Numbered from the stretch's first letter, positions 11,494-24,060 are shown. The stretch is 64,000 bases of DNA from Sabethes cyaneus (GCF_943734655.1 NC_071354.1:193776411-193840410), one strand, 5' to 3'. Made by a program: numbers and translations. Notes: generated from the sequence alone by a model not told the origin.

Positions 11494-11717
11494 AAGCAAA
11501 GCAAAGCCTAGGTGCTACATTCCGTTTTCGAAACTTGTCCTTCTGTTTTTATACAACAGACTTCGCAGCCAGCTGTTAGAGTACAGGACAATTGCAGGGC
11601 CAGTTGCCACTATCTTATTGACTCTAACAGCCTCTCCCAGCCGAGATTCGAGCATATGACGACTTATCGGGCCAGCGTCATACCTCGAAGCCAACTGGGA
11701 GACGATGGACTGGACTA
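11494..11717 (-). mobile_element. tRNA-derived SINE (family A), full-length-looking copy with TSD
   Basis: On the minus strand the head carries a tRNA-like promoter: an A-box-like GTTGGCTTCGAGG and a B-box-like GCTCGAATCTC, followed by a ~150-bp body. The 3' end is built of GCTTT repeats (AAAGCAAAGC on the plus strand at the left edge). An 8-bp direct repeat, GACCACAA, flanks it at 11486-11493 and 11718-11725, as expected for target-primed insertion. Relatives occur at 20705, 32068, 36640, 41290 and 58265. SINEs of this type have no coding capacity and depend on a LINE for mobility. Confidence 0.8.
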
Positions 11718-11725
11718 GACCACAA

Positions 11726-14425
11726 TGGAACTTAATAAAGAGTAAAATCCGTTGACTACGCACTCCATTTTATATACTTTCGAGTTAATGGTCTTATCGT
11801 TCACAAAAGCACTAGTTTTCTTTCCACAGGAGCAGATTCCTTACCAAATTACTGCCGCAAGAGCCTATAGGATTTGGCCTCTGAGGTTCAGTTGAAACCG
11901 ACTTCTTCTTAAGTTCCACCGTCGAGCAAGACACATCCTTCGCGTTTTGTAAACACCTGGTCCTACAACCTAGGACCCCGGATTCTGGCTACAACTAGTT
12001 TTTTGAGACTTCGGCAGGAAATGTCGGAAATTTGTAAATGTACTTAATCTTTTTATTCGAAATCAATGTTCATTAAGTCTCTATTTGCATTTGTTCACCT
12101 TAGAGCTGTGTTTAGCGATCAGATGAATTCTTGGCTCCACCTTACATCTTTCGATATTGACGCGATTGTAAATTAACATCATCAATCAAACCAACAGAAA
12201 GTAAAGCTCTGATCCAAAAAAAAAGATGGCAAGAATGTCAAGCACGACGAACACCGCGAAGGTGAAGGTTTTTCACCCACTGCCGAAAACCGAGAACGCA
12301 CTGAACCATTGCTAATGGCATCAAAATAACAGCATAAATCACGGCATAAATTCAATGGCAAAATACCGAACGTCCTCGAATTGCTGGAAGTGTCACAAAA
12401 GTTGCGCCGCGTAGCACTGTGGTTCTTCTAACCGCACCAATAATCGCCATTAGCAACTGGGAAGTGATTTCCATATCTAGCAGCGTTTTTCGCTAATGAA
12501 TACCTAATTTATAGCGACCTTCGGCATTTTGGCGAAAACGCTATCGGAGCAGTTGTTGTTGTTTTTTGTTGTGGTAAGCATTTCTTCGAGTAAATGTGAA
12601 CGAAATTTTTCGACGGCTTCATGGTTACCACGTTGACGTTGTGTAAGACTTAAACTTTAATTCAATAGAAATAAAGTGCGAAGTTAGGTAAGTATTTCTT
12701 TTAGATTTATAAGTTGATGTAAAGAAACATTTTCAATGGCAACAGCAATTAATAATATGGTTGACCTGTGTTATTAATTTCTGTTGTGGTTAAAATCAAA
12801 TAGTTCATGGGCTTAAGATTAAGATCTAAATTATTTTGACCAACTCCAGCTCCATTATGACGTTAACAACCACAGAACGGATAGATGGAATAAATCAACG
12901 AAATAATTGGAACTTCGGCAAACGACCGCCAATTTTGCGAGCGACGACGTACAAACGTCTCGTTACAAATTCCAATTTTGCATGTCATCCGAGCATTACT
13001 TCAGCTCCAGTCGTCTTAAGTACAATTCTCGTTAGCAAGTGGTGGAAAGCAAGTTTCAACAGTTTGCCGCACGCCTGTCGGGAGCTCTTTTTTTTTCTTT
13101 TTCGCTGTAATCTTTTTCACTTGGGTAAACATTATTTCGTGGCACTAGCGTGTGGTGGCGTCCGGTACTACGCTTTTGGTGTGAGGAAATGCCAGAAGAA
13201 AGCAGAAAGATACGGAACAGCTCGGATAAAATCTAATCTAACTGGATGACTTTGGGGTACTGCTCTATGAGAGTGAACAAATTTAGTTTAATTTGCGACG
13301 TTGTGTCAATGGATATGTGCTTTCATTGAAGATTTTGTGCTGCCTAATTCAAGAGAAGTCAACGGATTAAAAATAAAGAAATGACGATGAGCTATCGCTA
13401 AATGTTTTGTATAAAATTATTAGTCAGTTCTGACATTAACTGCTTTTCTCCGTTATGTGTAATATTTTATAACCCAGCTGTCAAACTGTTGATCGAAATG
13501 GTAAACATCTAAAACTGCGAATAAGGAATTCGTAAGCCTCGTAGGTGCAAAATAAAACGTTCTATAAGTTTTATGGACACTCGAAGGAAAATAAAAGTGA
13601 TCCATTATTGTATCACTATTTCCCAAGATTACCATAATTATAGTTCACTTTTACTGCAGATTGACAAAAAAATTGCAATCGAAAATCTAGGTTATTTTGA
13701 TGCTAGCTAATAGGAATGCTTTCATAGAAAGCAATAAGTTCAATACGAGTTAGTCCGTGCTATTGAGAAATCACGACAAAACTCTAAAATTCCTATAGCA
13801 GAGAAATATTGAATGCAATTTTCAACGGCCTAGCGTTACATGCGTACTTCAAAAACTTAAAAACTCAAGACCGAGCTTAATTTTAACAACAGAAGAAGAT
13901 TTTTTTAGTCTACTTACATAAGATTCAGAAAAATATACTTAATATACAACCTATAACAGGCATTGGAAGCCAAGCTTAGCAGCTTCGTTCTGCCTATGAG
14001 GAATTCTTCTCTTATTCGCCTGTTACATTTAATTTCAAAGAGAACATTAGATTAATATAACCAATTTTAGGAAACGCTGAAGAACGCTGTCTTGCGTATC
14101 TTACAAACTTCCAGGTTATGAGCAGCTGACAGTAGCGTCTGATCCAGAACAGGAGGCTGATTTAAGAAACGTCTTGTCTCGACACTATATTCAAGATGGC
14201 AGCCAGATAGCAACATTCGAACTGAACAAAGACAACGAATTATTGGCATGGAATGGATGCTTGGTACCTTGGACAGCAGATCGCTGAATTTCATGGATGG
14301 CCACTGAGTGCTGCTCGAGCACGTGTAACCCCGGCAGCTCGAAAGTATGAAAGTTCCATTTCAGCATGACCAAATTTTACCAGAGCAGTGAAGCATCCAA
14401 CGGGCTAGAAAGGAAATGTGCAGTA
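11726..14425. other. unique AT-rich DNA, no gene recognised
   Basis: No domain or RNA gene seen. The frame at 12836-13249 starts at a non-ATG codon, is low in recognisable features and was not accepted. Part of 14080-14425 may hold badly decayed 5' sequence of the LINE that follows, but I cannot align it with confidence. Confidence 0.4.
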
Positions 14426-14521
14426 GTGGGCTGAATGCAGGATCGCATGATGGATTGGAAGGCGATCAGCAAGACATTGTCCACACGAAGGTAGACCGAA
14501 TAACGAGAAGCAAGCATTCTA

Positions 14522-15056
14522 TGCGCAGCTGAAGGTAACGTACGACAGTTGCTCACCACAGGACATCAAGATCGTCATCGTGGATATGAACGCCCTGATC
14601 GGCACGAGAGCGATGTGACCGGTGATCGGGCCTCATAGCCTATACACCGACATAAACGACAATGGCCAGCGATGCATGTACTTTGCAACTTCTCGAGGCC
14701 TGGTGATCAAAATCACCTTCTTTCCCCACAAAGATATCCACAAGGCCACCTGGAGATCACCTGACCAACGAACCTCGAACCAAATCGACCATATTCTCAT
14801 CGAGGGCCGGTTTTTCTCGAACATCGCCAACGAACGCTCCCTACGGAGTGCGGATATTGACTTGGACCACTACCTAGTAGCAGTACATGTGCGCTCAAAA
14901 CTATCGACGGTTTATACCTCGCGACAAAGTCGCCCTCCTCGGCTAAACATTCGGCAACTAGACAACCCGCGAACTGCCGAAAACTTCGCGCGCGTACTGG
15001 ATGAAATTTTACCTTCTTCTGTGGAGCTAGATGCTTCGGCCCTCGAAAACAGATAG
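14522..15056 (+). pseudogene. AP endonuclease domain of the RTE-like element (broken)
   Basis: C-terminal two-thirds of an exonuclease-endonuclease-phosphatase domain that would nick the target DNA for target-primed reverse transcription. Visible motifs in order are FYAQL, IVIVDMNALIG (the metal-binding Asn region), PVIGPHSL, TWRSPDQRTSNQIDHILI, and DLDHYLVAV (the catalytic Asp-His pair near the end). An in-frame TGA at 14616-14618 interrupts it, and the frame closes at 15056. Sequence linking it to RT lies in other frames, so at least one indel separates the two domains. The residue before DHYLV is Leu, where the family usually has Ser. Confidence 0.8.
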
Positions 15057-15199
15057 AGTAGGATACGCTAGGTGCTAGGTGTGGAAACCTCGAGTGCACG
15101 AAGTGATTGGTTTGACGGGGAATAGCGAAAGAGAGAAAAGCAATAGAGAGGAAAAAAAGAGCTTGGAAAAACTATCTAAGTATATCCACGAGAGAAAAT

Positions 15200-17014
15200 T
15201 TGGCCAATTATCGACGAGCGAGGAATAAGTTGACCACGATCCTGAGGAGGAAAAAGCGCCTGAAGGAGGACAGAGATCGTGAGGAGCTAGAACAACTATT
15301 CCGGGCTAATGACACCCGCAAGTTATACGAGAAGGTGAACCAGATTCGCAAGGCCCACACACCTAAACCTGACATGTGTAGGGACGAGGGAGGGGATCTA
15401 ATCACAAACGAGCTCGAGGTGTTCGACAGGTGGAAGCAGTTCTTCGATAAGCACCTCAACGGCGATATAGCAGAAGAAGACGCAATGGAAGTTAACCTCG
15501 GAGTACCTACAAACGACAACAGCGTACCGGCTCCCGATCACGAAGAAGTCCGGCGAGAAATCGGTCTGCTGAAGAATAATAGAGCCGCCAGAAAGGACCG
15601 ACTCCTGGCTGAACTCTACAAAAATGGCCAAGAACCGCTAGCAACGGCACTTCACTGGCTGATTTTAAGGACTTGGGAAGATGAGAAACTACCGGAGGAG
15701 TGGACGGAAGGCGTAGTCTGTCCCATCTACAAAACGGTCAACGCCACCTACAAAGTGCTCTCCCAAGTTTTGTTGCGTCGTCCATCCCCAATAGCAAGAG
15801 AATTCCTAGGGCAGTATCAGGCGGGCATTATGGGGGCCCGTGCTACAACAGATCAAATTTTTACTCTCCGACAAACCCTCCAGAAATGTCGAGAGTACAA
15901 CGTGCCCACGCATCATATTTTCGTGGATTTCAGAGCAGCATACGATACCGTTGAATGCGAACAGCTTTGGCAGATAATGCACGAGTACGGTTTTCCGGAC
16001 AAACTGGCGGGGCTGACCAAAGCTACTCTGGAACGAGTGATGTGCTACGTGTTGGGGATACTCTCTAGTCCTTTCGAATCGCACAGAGGGCTACGGCAAG
16101 GGGATGGACTGTCCTGTATGTTATTCAATATCGCTATTGAAGGTGTGATCCGGCGAGCGGGCATCGAAACGAGAGTTCCGATCTTCAGCAGAAGTAGCCA
16201 ACTCATAGCCTTTGTAGACGACCTCGACATCATTACTAGAAACCGTGGAACGGCGGAGGCAATCTACGCCAGACTAAAAACGAAGGCTAGGAGGATAGGG
16301 TTACGAATTAATGCCTTGAAAACCAAATATATGGTAGGAAGAAGCTCCTGAGAAAGTAACGTTTGCCTCCCACGGACAGTGACTATTGACGGCGATGAAC
16401 TGGAAGTGGTTGCTGAGTTCGTATATTTGGGATCTCTGGTCACCGCCGACAATAATACGAGTAACGAGGTTCAACGACGCATTCAAGCTGGAAATCGAGC
16501 TTACTTTTCCCTCCGCAAGACGTTTCGATCTAGGGACGTACGTCGCCGCACAAAGCTGACGATGTACAAAACGCAAATGAGACCGGTAGTCCTCTATGGA
16601 CTTGAGACAGTAACTTCGCTTACGGAAGACATACGTGCACTTGTCGTTTTTTAACGAAAGGTTTTACGGACTATTTTTGGTGGAGTACAAACGGAAAACG
16701 GAGAGTGGCGGAGATGTATAAATCATGAACTACAGACACTGCTTGGAAAGATTCCCATCGTACACCTGGTGAAAATTGGCAGACTACGGTGGGCCGGCCA
16801 CGTCGTTAGGATGACGGACCACTATGTAGTGAAATCTGTTCTCTTCCAAAACCCCACCGGCACCAGGAATAGAGTGGCTCAACGTGCTAGATGGCTCGAC
16901 CAGGTTGAAGCCGACTTGCGTGTGTCGAGACGCGCAACGAATTGGCGACGAGTAGTCCAGGACCGAGTACAATTCTTGATACGGCAAGAGCCACCCCGGC
17001 TCTCGGTTGAATAA
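15200..17014 (+). pseudogene. reverse transcriptase and C-terminal domain of the RTE-like element (broken)
   Basis: One reading frame can be followed from 15200 to 17014 with two premature stops (16349-16351 and 16652-16654). Visible RT motifs are VDFRAAYDTVE with the first catalytic Asp at 15926, GLRQGDGLSCMLFN near 16090, and AFVDDLD with the catalytic Asp pair at 16217-16222. The C-terminal segment contains VAEFVYLGSLVT, MRPVVLYGLET and RLRWAGHVVRM, typical of insect RTE-like elements. The block between CPIYK and TYKVLSQ is shorter than expected, suggesting a small in-frame deletion in the fingers region. No real start codon exists at 15200; the frame is simply the downstream part of the original long ORF. 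Confidence 0.85.
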
Positions 17015-17019
17015 GTAAG

Positions 17020-20000
17020 TATACTTCATAACTGTTTTCGTTATGCTTTTATAGCTTAGTTGATTGATGGTTCAGCCAATTGCTAGAGCTTCAGCAATTT
17101 GTGTATAATCGGGGGAAATAAAAAAACCGAAGATGTATATTATCCCGTTGACCGAAACAGCTCAATATGACCGATTCAGAAAACAGATAAATGTGGAGTA
17201 ATCAGAATAACTGTATGCTTATGTTATTGTGGTGACCGACCAAATGGGTGCCGCCGATTGCATGCATAATGCTTTTATTAACAAAAAAATCTAAAATTCC
17301 TAGGTATCCGGCACTGTAAATTGAAAGACTCTGGTCCTTGTCTTCTTTGCAATCGTTTCAGTAAGACTGTAATGCTTTTTCCGGATAACATGTTACCAAC
17401 TGGCAATAAATTTTAAAACAAAACATTACCGAAATAAAATGTTGTACGCTGCAAAAGTTAGTTTTCCTTCTAAAGGCCCTTTAGAAAGATATGATATCAC
17501 TATCTAGGATGTCCTAAATAATACAAAAACTTGACGACTAAAACGACGTGCGTTTTTATAAACTTTAAAAATGATTGTAGACAGTTTTGAAAACTTAAAA
17601 TTTACAAAACTTTACACCAATAATTCCTCAGTTCCAAATACAGCTTTGATCATATTAACTTTATTAGCTAGATATTATGTATATTTTCCACTCGTATTGC
17701 CTTATCTTACCTCATCATTCAAGTTCAAAACAGTATTCAATTCAATGACGAATCACTTACCTGAAAGTATACAAAGGAAAAAGAAAAAACATATATTAAA
17801 ATGGCGCTACCGTTATGAACAAATAATGAACAATGAATTAAGTTTAACGCCTTCGCGATTTACGGCCGACACGACCCTGCAAATTTCTCCTGCATGCAGT
17901 GCAGGAGGCCGCTTTGTAAAAATGAAACACTTGCACAATGCTTCTAATAAAACAATTCCGCTTTTAGTACTGCTGAATGACCAACAAAGCTCACCGAAGG
18001 CCCAGCGGGCCAAAGACCAAGAAGGGTAAACCTAAATTTACTACCTTCAACTCTCGGGAAAACCGTTCAAAAAGAGGCCAATTCAACCCGGGGATAGCAC
18101 TCACTGCTGGGTGGAACGTTGTAAAAACTTTTTATATTGGACTATACAACACAAGAAGAATTTCAAATTGAGTTTTCTTCTCTTAATGCCAACAGCGCAG
18201 TTCGGCTCGCCGAGATACAAAGAAATTCCACCAACCGTAGAGAGACTCCGGGACAGGATACAAGTAGGATGTAAACTGAGCATCCGGAAGGTACTGTTGT
18301 GGAACTTCTCACTCGGAATTGCTTCAGATGCGGAGGCTGCCGGTGCAACTGCTAACTTGTTGTGTTATGTTTATATCTACATAGAGCTCCGTAGCTTGGT
18401 ACAAAACTTTCAACAAGTTTAGCATCCCTTCGGAGTTTTATGATTATTGGAAAACACCACCGAGTAAAAGTGCCAATACCAATCGGAAATATTTCCCAGC
18501 TTTGCTAAACGATTTCGGTTCCAACTTTATCAAACCACTATGTGCTCGACTCATAACCAACGCACCACCTCCGAAATGTGGAAGGTGAGCTGAAAGCAAA
18601 GTTCATTACGATTTCCAACGCCATGCTCCTGAAATTCTATTTTCTCCAGCAGTGTGCTTCCCTGCACTCATCATCTAGCAACATTTCGTTGTCTGCCCTG
18701 ACTGCTACCGGTACAACTTTTCGCAATTTAATATAAAAGTAAGAAAGTGAGTTTTCGCTTTCACTTCATGGGACGATCTGGTCGGAAGATAACTTAATAA
18801 ATGGGTTCTAATTTTTCTGTCGGAATCCACTATCTTGCTGAGTTTGGATAATTGATTTTGCGAATGGGAAACTACTACGATACGCTTGAAAATGATTGCA
18901 GTTTCACTGCTTCTTTGTCTGATTCAAGGATTTGTTGGCTCTCCATAGGTTGCATCATCAAAACATTATGTGAATTAAGTGGACATAAAAAATCCGTTGA
19001 AAAACAAGAAAAGCCGACTAACTCTTCTTCTGGCTCACGAGCATGCATGTTTGCCTTTCTTATAATCTCTAATTACGGCAACCGAGCAAAAAACGTCCTC
19101 GAAAGCTCCCCTCTCATCTTTCTGGTGTTAATTGTGCGATTTCGCCCCGAGCAACTGGTCGGTCTGTTGCAGTTTCGAGAAAGTGCAGAATCTTCATCTA
19201 CTACCGAGCCGCAAAGCAAAGTGCCCCCGGGTGCTCAGCCGCAAAAGTGCATGTTGCGCTTCTATACCATTTCCAATCCATCTTTCAACACCCACACTTC
19301 CGGCAAGGCAAGCAGAACCACAACCGACACTCGAGTACTGCAGTTTTCCTTCGTGGAAACTAGATGGTGCAGATTTCAAGCCACACAAAAGCTCTGTCAC
19401 TGCCGGAGTTCTGAAGAAAAGAGACAACGACGACGAGGAGAGGCCGACTTCCACATGCCAACTTGATACACTCAATAGGACAAACACTTGCCAGTTGTGA
19501 AAACTCATTGTATGTAGGGGAAACTGTCATACGGTTAGGGCGAAAGGTATCCAACGGTAGCTTAAGAGTTTTGAAATTCTGGTTGCCATTAATTACATAA
19601 TTATAAATTTAATATCCTACATTCTACATATGTTTCTCGAGTCAAATTAGGTAAGCCAGATTTGCAAGCGATTGATACGACCAAATTCTCTACCTGCAGA
19701 AGTCATCGCAAACTCTAGCCGGGCCGTAGCTCCGGACCACCGTACGGAACCGACAGCTCCGGAGATGTCGGTCGGTCGCTGGTCTCATTTTGGAACCAGA
19801 ACGAGCAACACTTCACACTTCGAATAGTCGATTTCTGACATCGTTGCTGTTTCGCTATGTTTCTGGATATGATGTAAATACAACATGTACATACACATGT
19901 TAATGCACATTTCAATGCACCGCTCACAGTAGATTGATCCAGTAAAGGAGGTGGTTGGCTTTTCCCACAACCCACTACTGCTGGAGAGGAGGTGTAAATA

Positions 20001-20700
20001 TTTGCTCTTCTCTTATGTATTATTTGCTCATAAATGTTTGCTTTAATTATCTCCAGAGCTATCCTTTCAGTTTGCATTGCTAGTGGCTTTTGCTGGTAGG
20101 GAATTCTATGTAGATAGCGTGATGCGATGATGGTGCGATGCTCCAGAAAATTTGGCACAGCAAGATATCGTATCCTCCACCGGCGGGCACGTAGATAGCA
20201 GTAGTTACTCTCTAATGAATGGAAAATCTGTTCGTGTCACATAGCTTTTCAATAACGACGACGACGTCTGGAAAGCTCGGAAATTACAGATGACTGGCGG
20301 TTCTAAGTGAGAGCTGTCGTTGCGGTTTGGCTTTGTTTAGATTACAAATGCTTAACTGCCGTACAATATGTATGGTTCTCTTACTGACCGGACTCGTGAT
20401 ATTGTAACTGTCCAAAGAAGACTAAGCTTCAAAGACTTAAGGTTAGTTAAACTTGTTTAGATTAGATTTCCGGGAAACTTTAGTGCTTTAGGGCAAATGA
20501 CTATTAAGCGGCTAACACCCCACGAAAAACAAAACTTACAGGCTGTTACCAAGATTAACTGAAACTCCAAGATTGACTATTAAAATCTGAAATATAATGC
20601 TGGCTTCTGTCCTTCTTGCTGTTACATCAATTAACTATGAATATTGGTGTTAATTGAATAGTCTGTGGAACTAAACTAACAAATGTAAGCTAAATATCGG
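17020..20700. other. unique DNA, no supported gene
   Basis: Two longer frames occur, 17571-18029 (152 codons) and 18864-19466 (about 200 codons from ATG), but neither shows a recognisable domain, signal or codon pattern, and both strands are open over parts of the second. The segment 18.85-20.2 kb is more GC-balanced than its surroundings and could hold conserved non-coding sequence. No RNA genes recognised. Confidence 0.35.
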
Positions 20701-20704
20701 TGTT

Positions 20705-20795
20705 ATATTTCGTTTTCAGAACTTAAGATTCTTCTGCTTTTATTTCCTAGACTTCGCAGCCAACTACAAGATAATTCCGGAGACAGTAGAACTAT
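20705..20795 (-). mobile_element. fragment of SINE family A
   Basis: Shares with 11514-11605 the blocks TTTCGTTTTCAGAACTT and ACTTCGCAGCCA (ATTCCGTTTTCGAAACTT and ACTTCGCAGCCA in the complete copy). Only the 3' part of the SINE is retained, and it is diverged. Confidence 0.6.
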
Positions 20796-20799
20796 TTTT

Positions 20800-21565
20800 T
20801 ATAAAATTAAAAAAATTTGATCGTACGTTGTTTGATGTGGTACGAAAAAAGAAAAGCTCTCGGCTTGTGTCTGGCTCGATCGTCGGAACGTATGCTGTCT
20901 CTACTCGCTGTCGCTCATTAGGACCAAGAGATGGCCATAAAATTTTGGGAAGTCGCTTGCGACGGAGTTCGCGGACTAACCTAACTTGTATTATGAATTA
21001 CTACTACTACGTTCTCTTCTATGCAGAAGAGAAATTATTTGGTGTGTATTATCAACTGGTTAACTGATACACAGCGTACAATTAACCGGTTGGTGTGTTG
21101 CCACAACAATTACTTACCTCCCAACCCATTAATCCAAACAACTTCTCACTCATTCACAAACTCCACCACCCATTCTACCCACAAACTTCTCTCCCAGTAG
21201 CCTGTACAGCTTTTTCCGTTTCGGGAATTCCTATATACAAAAAGAAAAACAAAACCCATTCCTTTTGATTGGACATCCTCCTTGTCTCAAGAAATCTTCC
21301 AGTTATATTCCACTTAGTAATACAACTGTTTTCGTTCCGAAAATTCCCATAATTCAAGTTTTTTTTTCGTTTGGAAGTGAGTTTATGGAAATTAAAATTA
21401 CGATTAATTAAATAACTACAACTGGGTTTCTTCGCAGGGCCCTTCGCATTCTTTCATCGTATGATGAAACCTTTTGGCAAATTATAACTATTTTGCCCAA
21501 AGCAGTAAGTTTTCAAGAAAAAACTAAAGTTCATACATATACACATAATTAGTACGGGTTTATTC
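20800..21565. other. unique DNA, no gene recognised
   Basis: The frame 20828-21067 begins at a non-ATG codon and shows no domain. The remainder is AT-rich. No structured RNA or mobile element was identified. Confidence 0.4.
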
Positions 21566-21569
21566 TCAG

Positions 21570-21840
21570 ACTTCTCCACACCTTCTGTCTGTGCTAAACT
21601 CTGCTTTACCGACGATGAGCCCTCTAAACGGAGCTAGTCTTAAAAACCATACTGGCCCGAAATGCGTAATGCTTTCTTGTCTTGTCCTGGGGCACTCCCT
21701 TGTTCTAAGAATGAGACTGATATTGAGAAGCTATAAAACAAGAAGGAAAAATTAAGATAAAACACCGAGAATCAAGTTGGGACAATGACCAGTTCACTAA
21801 TTCAATAGTGATACTGCAAAGAACGAAGTGCGGAATACAG
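21570..21840 (+). mobile_element. diverged partial copy of the tRNA-headed element (family B)
   Basis: Blocks CTCTGCTTTACCGAC, AATAGTGATACTGCAA and AACGAAGTGCGGAA match the 3' half of the copies at 27765-28410 (same orientation) and 25390-26066 (opposite). The tRNA-like head is missing. Divergence is much greater than between the other two copies, so this one is older. Confidence 0.65.
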
Positions 21841-22887
21841 AAAAAACATCTGAACATCTGAACAATAGCTCAGAATACTTGTCACAGCGACATTGGCGTT
21901 CCAGAAATTTCATCTTATTTTTGCAAAGTGCCGAGATTAAAGTTTTTTTCCTTTCCACGGTTTACTACTAAACTAATTAGGCCATTACACATATTTTTTG
22001 AACCCAGTAAACCATTTGGTTTGTATATCTCAATTGCAACTGAGAAATAGGACATCATATCTAAACGAAAAAGTTATATTTCACGCCAGATAAGAGCATA
22101 TATGTACCAAAGTGGAAGCAAATTACGTGCGAAAATTATTCGTAATTCTATCTTGCATTTTATACAGTGGTTCTTATAACACGCAACTTAATACTCCTGA
22201 ATATATGATTAAGATATAACTTAATGTTACAAACATCTATACTGCTTTATAATTCACAGTCATGAGTTGTATATGCTCGACTGGAAAACAACTTATTGTT
22301 CACTTTGTTTTGACATACTCTAATCATTCTACAATTCCAATGTAAAATTGATATGAACACGATTTAATGTGAACTTTCTATTACGATCTTGTGTTATCTG
22401 GGAAGTTTTTTTCCTTCCGGTGTCGGCCAACTGAAGGAGAGAGCAAAATAAACAAAGAGTTTTAATCGAGCAAATAAAATATTCGTTTTAGGCATTTTTA
22501 ATTAAAGATTAAACGTTAAAACCATACCTATTCTTGCTTTTCATATATATGTTTACTTCCCATGCAAAAACCTACGAAAAGAAAGAAAAAATCGAAAGAA
22601 TTTTTTTTGTCGATTTCCGGAAATTCCATTTTTCAAATTTCTATTTCTATTTCGTGTTAGAAGCGTTAATACTCCGTACACTCATTTTACGAGTTCTTTA
22701 AACTGTAGAGCCCACAGACAATTGATTTCGCCAATTTCGAAGGTGACAAAAACTTTAAAAATAATTTACAATGGCCTTATTTTATTTTAGTTAAACTAAA
22801 TAATGTACAAAGCTTGAACACTTCTGTTCACTTCGCGAAAGAGATCGAGTTCAGAGGTTTTACTTCCGACAACGCTAGTTGCCTTAA
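21841..22887. other. AT-rich DNA with a diverged dispersed repeat
   Basis: 22390-22700 resembles parts of 3895-3970 and 5505-5650 (CTTCCGGTGTCGGCCAACTGAAG-like start; later a TTAGAAGCGT block). The family is unknown. No coding potential seen elsewhere in the stretch. Confidence 0.4.
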
Positions 22888-23437
22888 GGCGTGGTACACA
22901 AATTACGTAACGCAAAAATTATAGTTTTTTGACCCCCTCCCTCCCTTATGTAACAAAAAGTAACGCTTTGCATATCCCCTCCTTTAAATTACGTAACATT
23001 AACAGAACATCCCCTCCCCCTGCCATTGAATAAAAATCGCACAATTCGTTTGATTTTTTTATTCATACGAACTCAAGAAATGAACCGATTCCTATCAAAA
23101 CCACTCTGATCAGAAGTCAATTCTGAATTCTGATCAAACTGTATGATTTAACACAACCAGGTCTGAATTCAGAACAGTCATTTTGATCAGAATGGGTTTG
23201 ATCAAGTAGAATCGTGGAGAGTTTCACAGTTGAAGCAGCAAGGCATCACTCCTTATTGCATGTTGGGCTCAGCTGCTCAGATTCATTTATCAAAAAATAA
23301 TTCCGTATTGTTTTTAATTTGATAAATTTGTTATGTAACTCTTCTCCTGACTCCCCCTTCCCCCTACGTAAAAAGGAGGAACGCAAACTCGACCTCCCTC
23401 TTCCCCTATGACCGTTACGTAATTTGTGCACGAAGCC
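22888..23437. mobile_element. 550-bp MITE with CACAAATTACGTAACG terminal repeats
   Basis: Terminal inverted repeats of about 25 bp: left GGCGTGGTACACAAATTACG..., right CGTTACGTAATTTGTGCAC...GCC. Subterminal runs are C-rich (ACCCCCTCCCTCC and CTCCCTCTTCCCC). It has no coding capacity. The flanks read TTAA on the left and TAAA on the right, compatible with a decayed TTAA or TA target duplication; the superfamily is not decided. Confidence 0.75.
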
Positions 23438-23944
23438 TAAAGCCTAGTTCATTATAGCTAATTTCAAAAACTATTTAAATGCTTTAGCTTTCAAACCAGC
23501 AATAACCTAGGGACATATCACCGACCAAACGTCAAATTTTTAATGAGAATAATTCAGACCAGAGGGGTTACAGATGATAACAATCCTTCATACGAATCAC
23601 TAGGCAGATTTTAAACTTATAAGCGTAAACTATAACTTATATGCGTAAAACTGATATAAGAAAATGGACCAACAATGCTTCCCTGTGGTACTCCCAATTG
23701 TAAAAGTAGCAGATTAATCCGATATTGGTTCCCTTGCAAAACTTTGCAGCAACAGAATATGGTTACAGCTACGTGATGATCATGATGATGCTTTCACATT
23801 TTTTTTTATTTCCAAGTAGCATATGAAACAGTTGAACGAGATCTGGTATGGCAGAGGAACGGGATACGAGGTATACGAAAGCGAGTCGTAGTACGCTAGG
23901 CATTTCAGGTATAATGAACGTGAGGCATTATGTACGTACGTAAA
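23438..23944. other. unique AT-rich spacer between two MITEs
   Basis: No gene, RNA or repeat recognised. A GATGATCATGATGATG microrepeat occurs near 23776-23790. Confidence 0.4.
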
Positions 23945-24060
23945 GGCCCAGACACAATGCATACGGATTTTACTACGTTGCGGAAATTTGACAGAAAACC
24001 CATGGAAAAACTGTCAAATTGCCGCAACGTAGTAAAATCCGTATGCATTGTGTTTGGGGC
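23945..24060. mobile_element. 116-bp near-perfect hairpin MITE
   Basis: Two arms of about 50 bp (23945-23994 and 24011-24060) are inverted copies with only a few mismatches, separated by a 16-bp loop containing CCATGG. The tips are GGCCCAGACACAATGC and its complement. Flanking tetranucleotides TAAA and TTAA suggest a decayed TTAA target site. If transcribed it would fold into a long stem able to enter small-RNA processing; there is no evidence here that it is transcribed. Confidence 0.8.

Larger units (their letters stand above)
14430..17019 (+). mobile_element. RTE-like non-LTR retrotransposon, decayed copy
   Basis: A LINE remnant that once encoded an apurinic endonuclease (EN) followed by reverse transcriptase (RT) in one long protein. 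EN traces begin near 14438 (MMDWKAIS, HEGRPNNEK, FYAQLKVTYDS, VIVDMNALIG). They continue in the open stretch to 15056 with NQIDHILI and DHYLVAV. RT runs from about 15200 to a last stop at 17012-17014. The 3' end is a short GAATAAGTAAG tail at 17009-17019. A fragment with the same 3' tail lies on the minus strand at 24106-24590, and a piece of the same RT/C-terminal region at 55213-55380. Frameshifts and stops make this copy dead. Overall order and C-terminal motifs match the RTE clade; the exact family is inferred. Confidence 0.8.

Noticed and set aside
10121..11511. Several open frames of more than 400 codons (Ala-Leu, Ser-Pro, Arg-Ala, Leu-Gly dipeptides)
   Set aside because: They are direct translations of the GGGCTA hexamer in different frames and strands. 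No gene context; only the repeat keeps them open.
12836..13249. 137-codon frame
   Set aside because: Begins at a non-ATG codon and resembles no protein I know.
17571..18029. 152-codon ATG frame
   Set aside because: AT-driven composition, no recognisable domain, no neighbouring exon signals.
18864..19466. A ~200-codon ATG frame in non-repetitive DNA
   Set aside because: No domain, signal peptide or conserved motif recognised; the opposite strand is open for over 100 codons in the same place. Transcript data would be needed.
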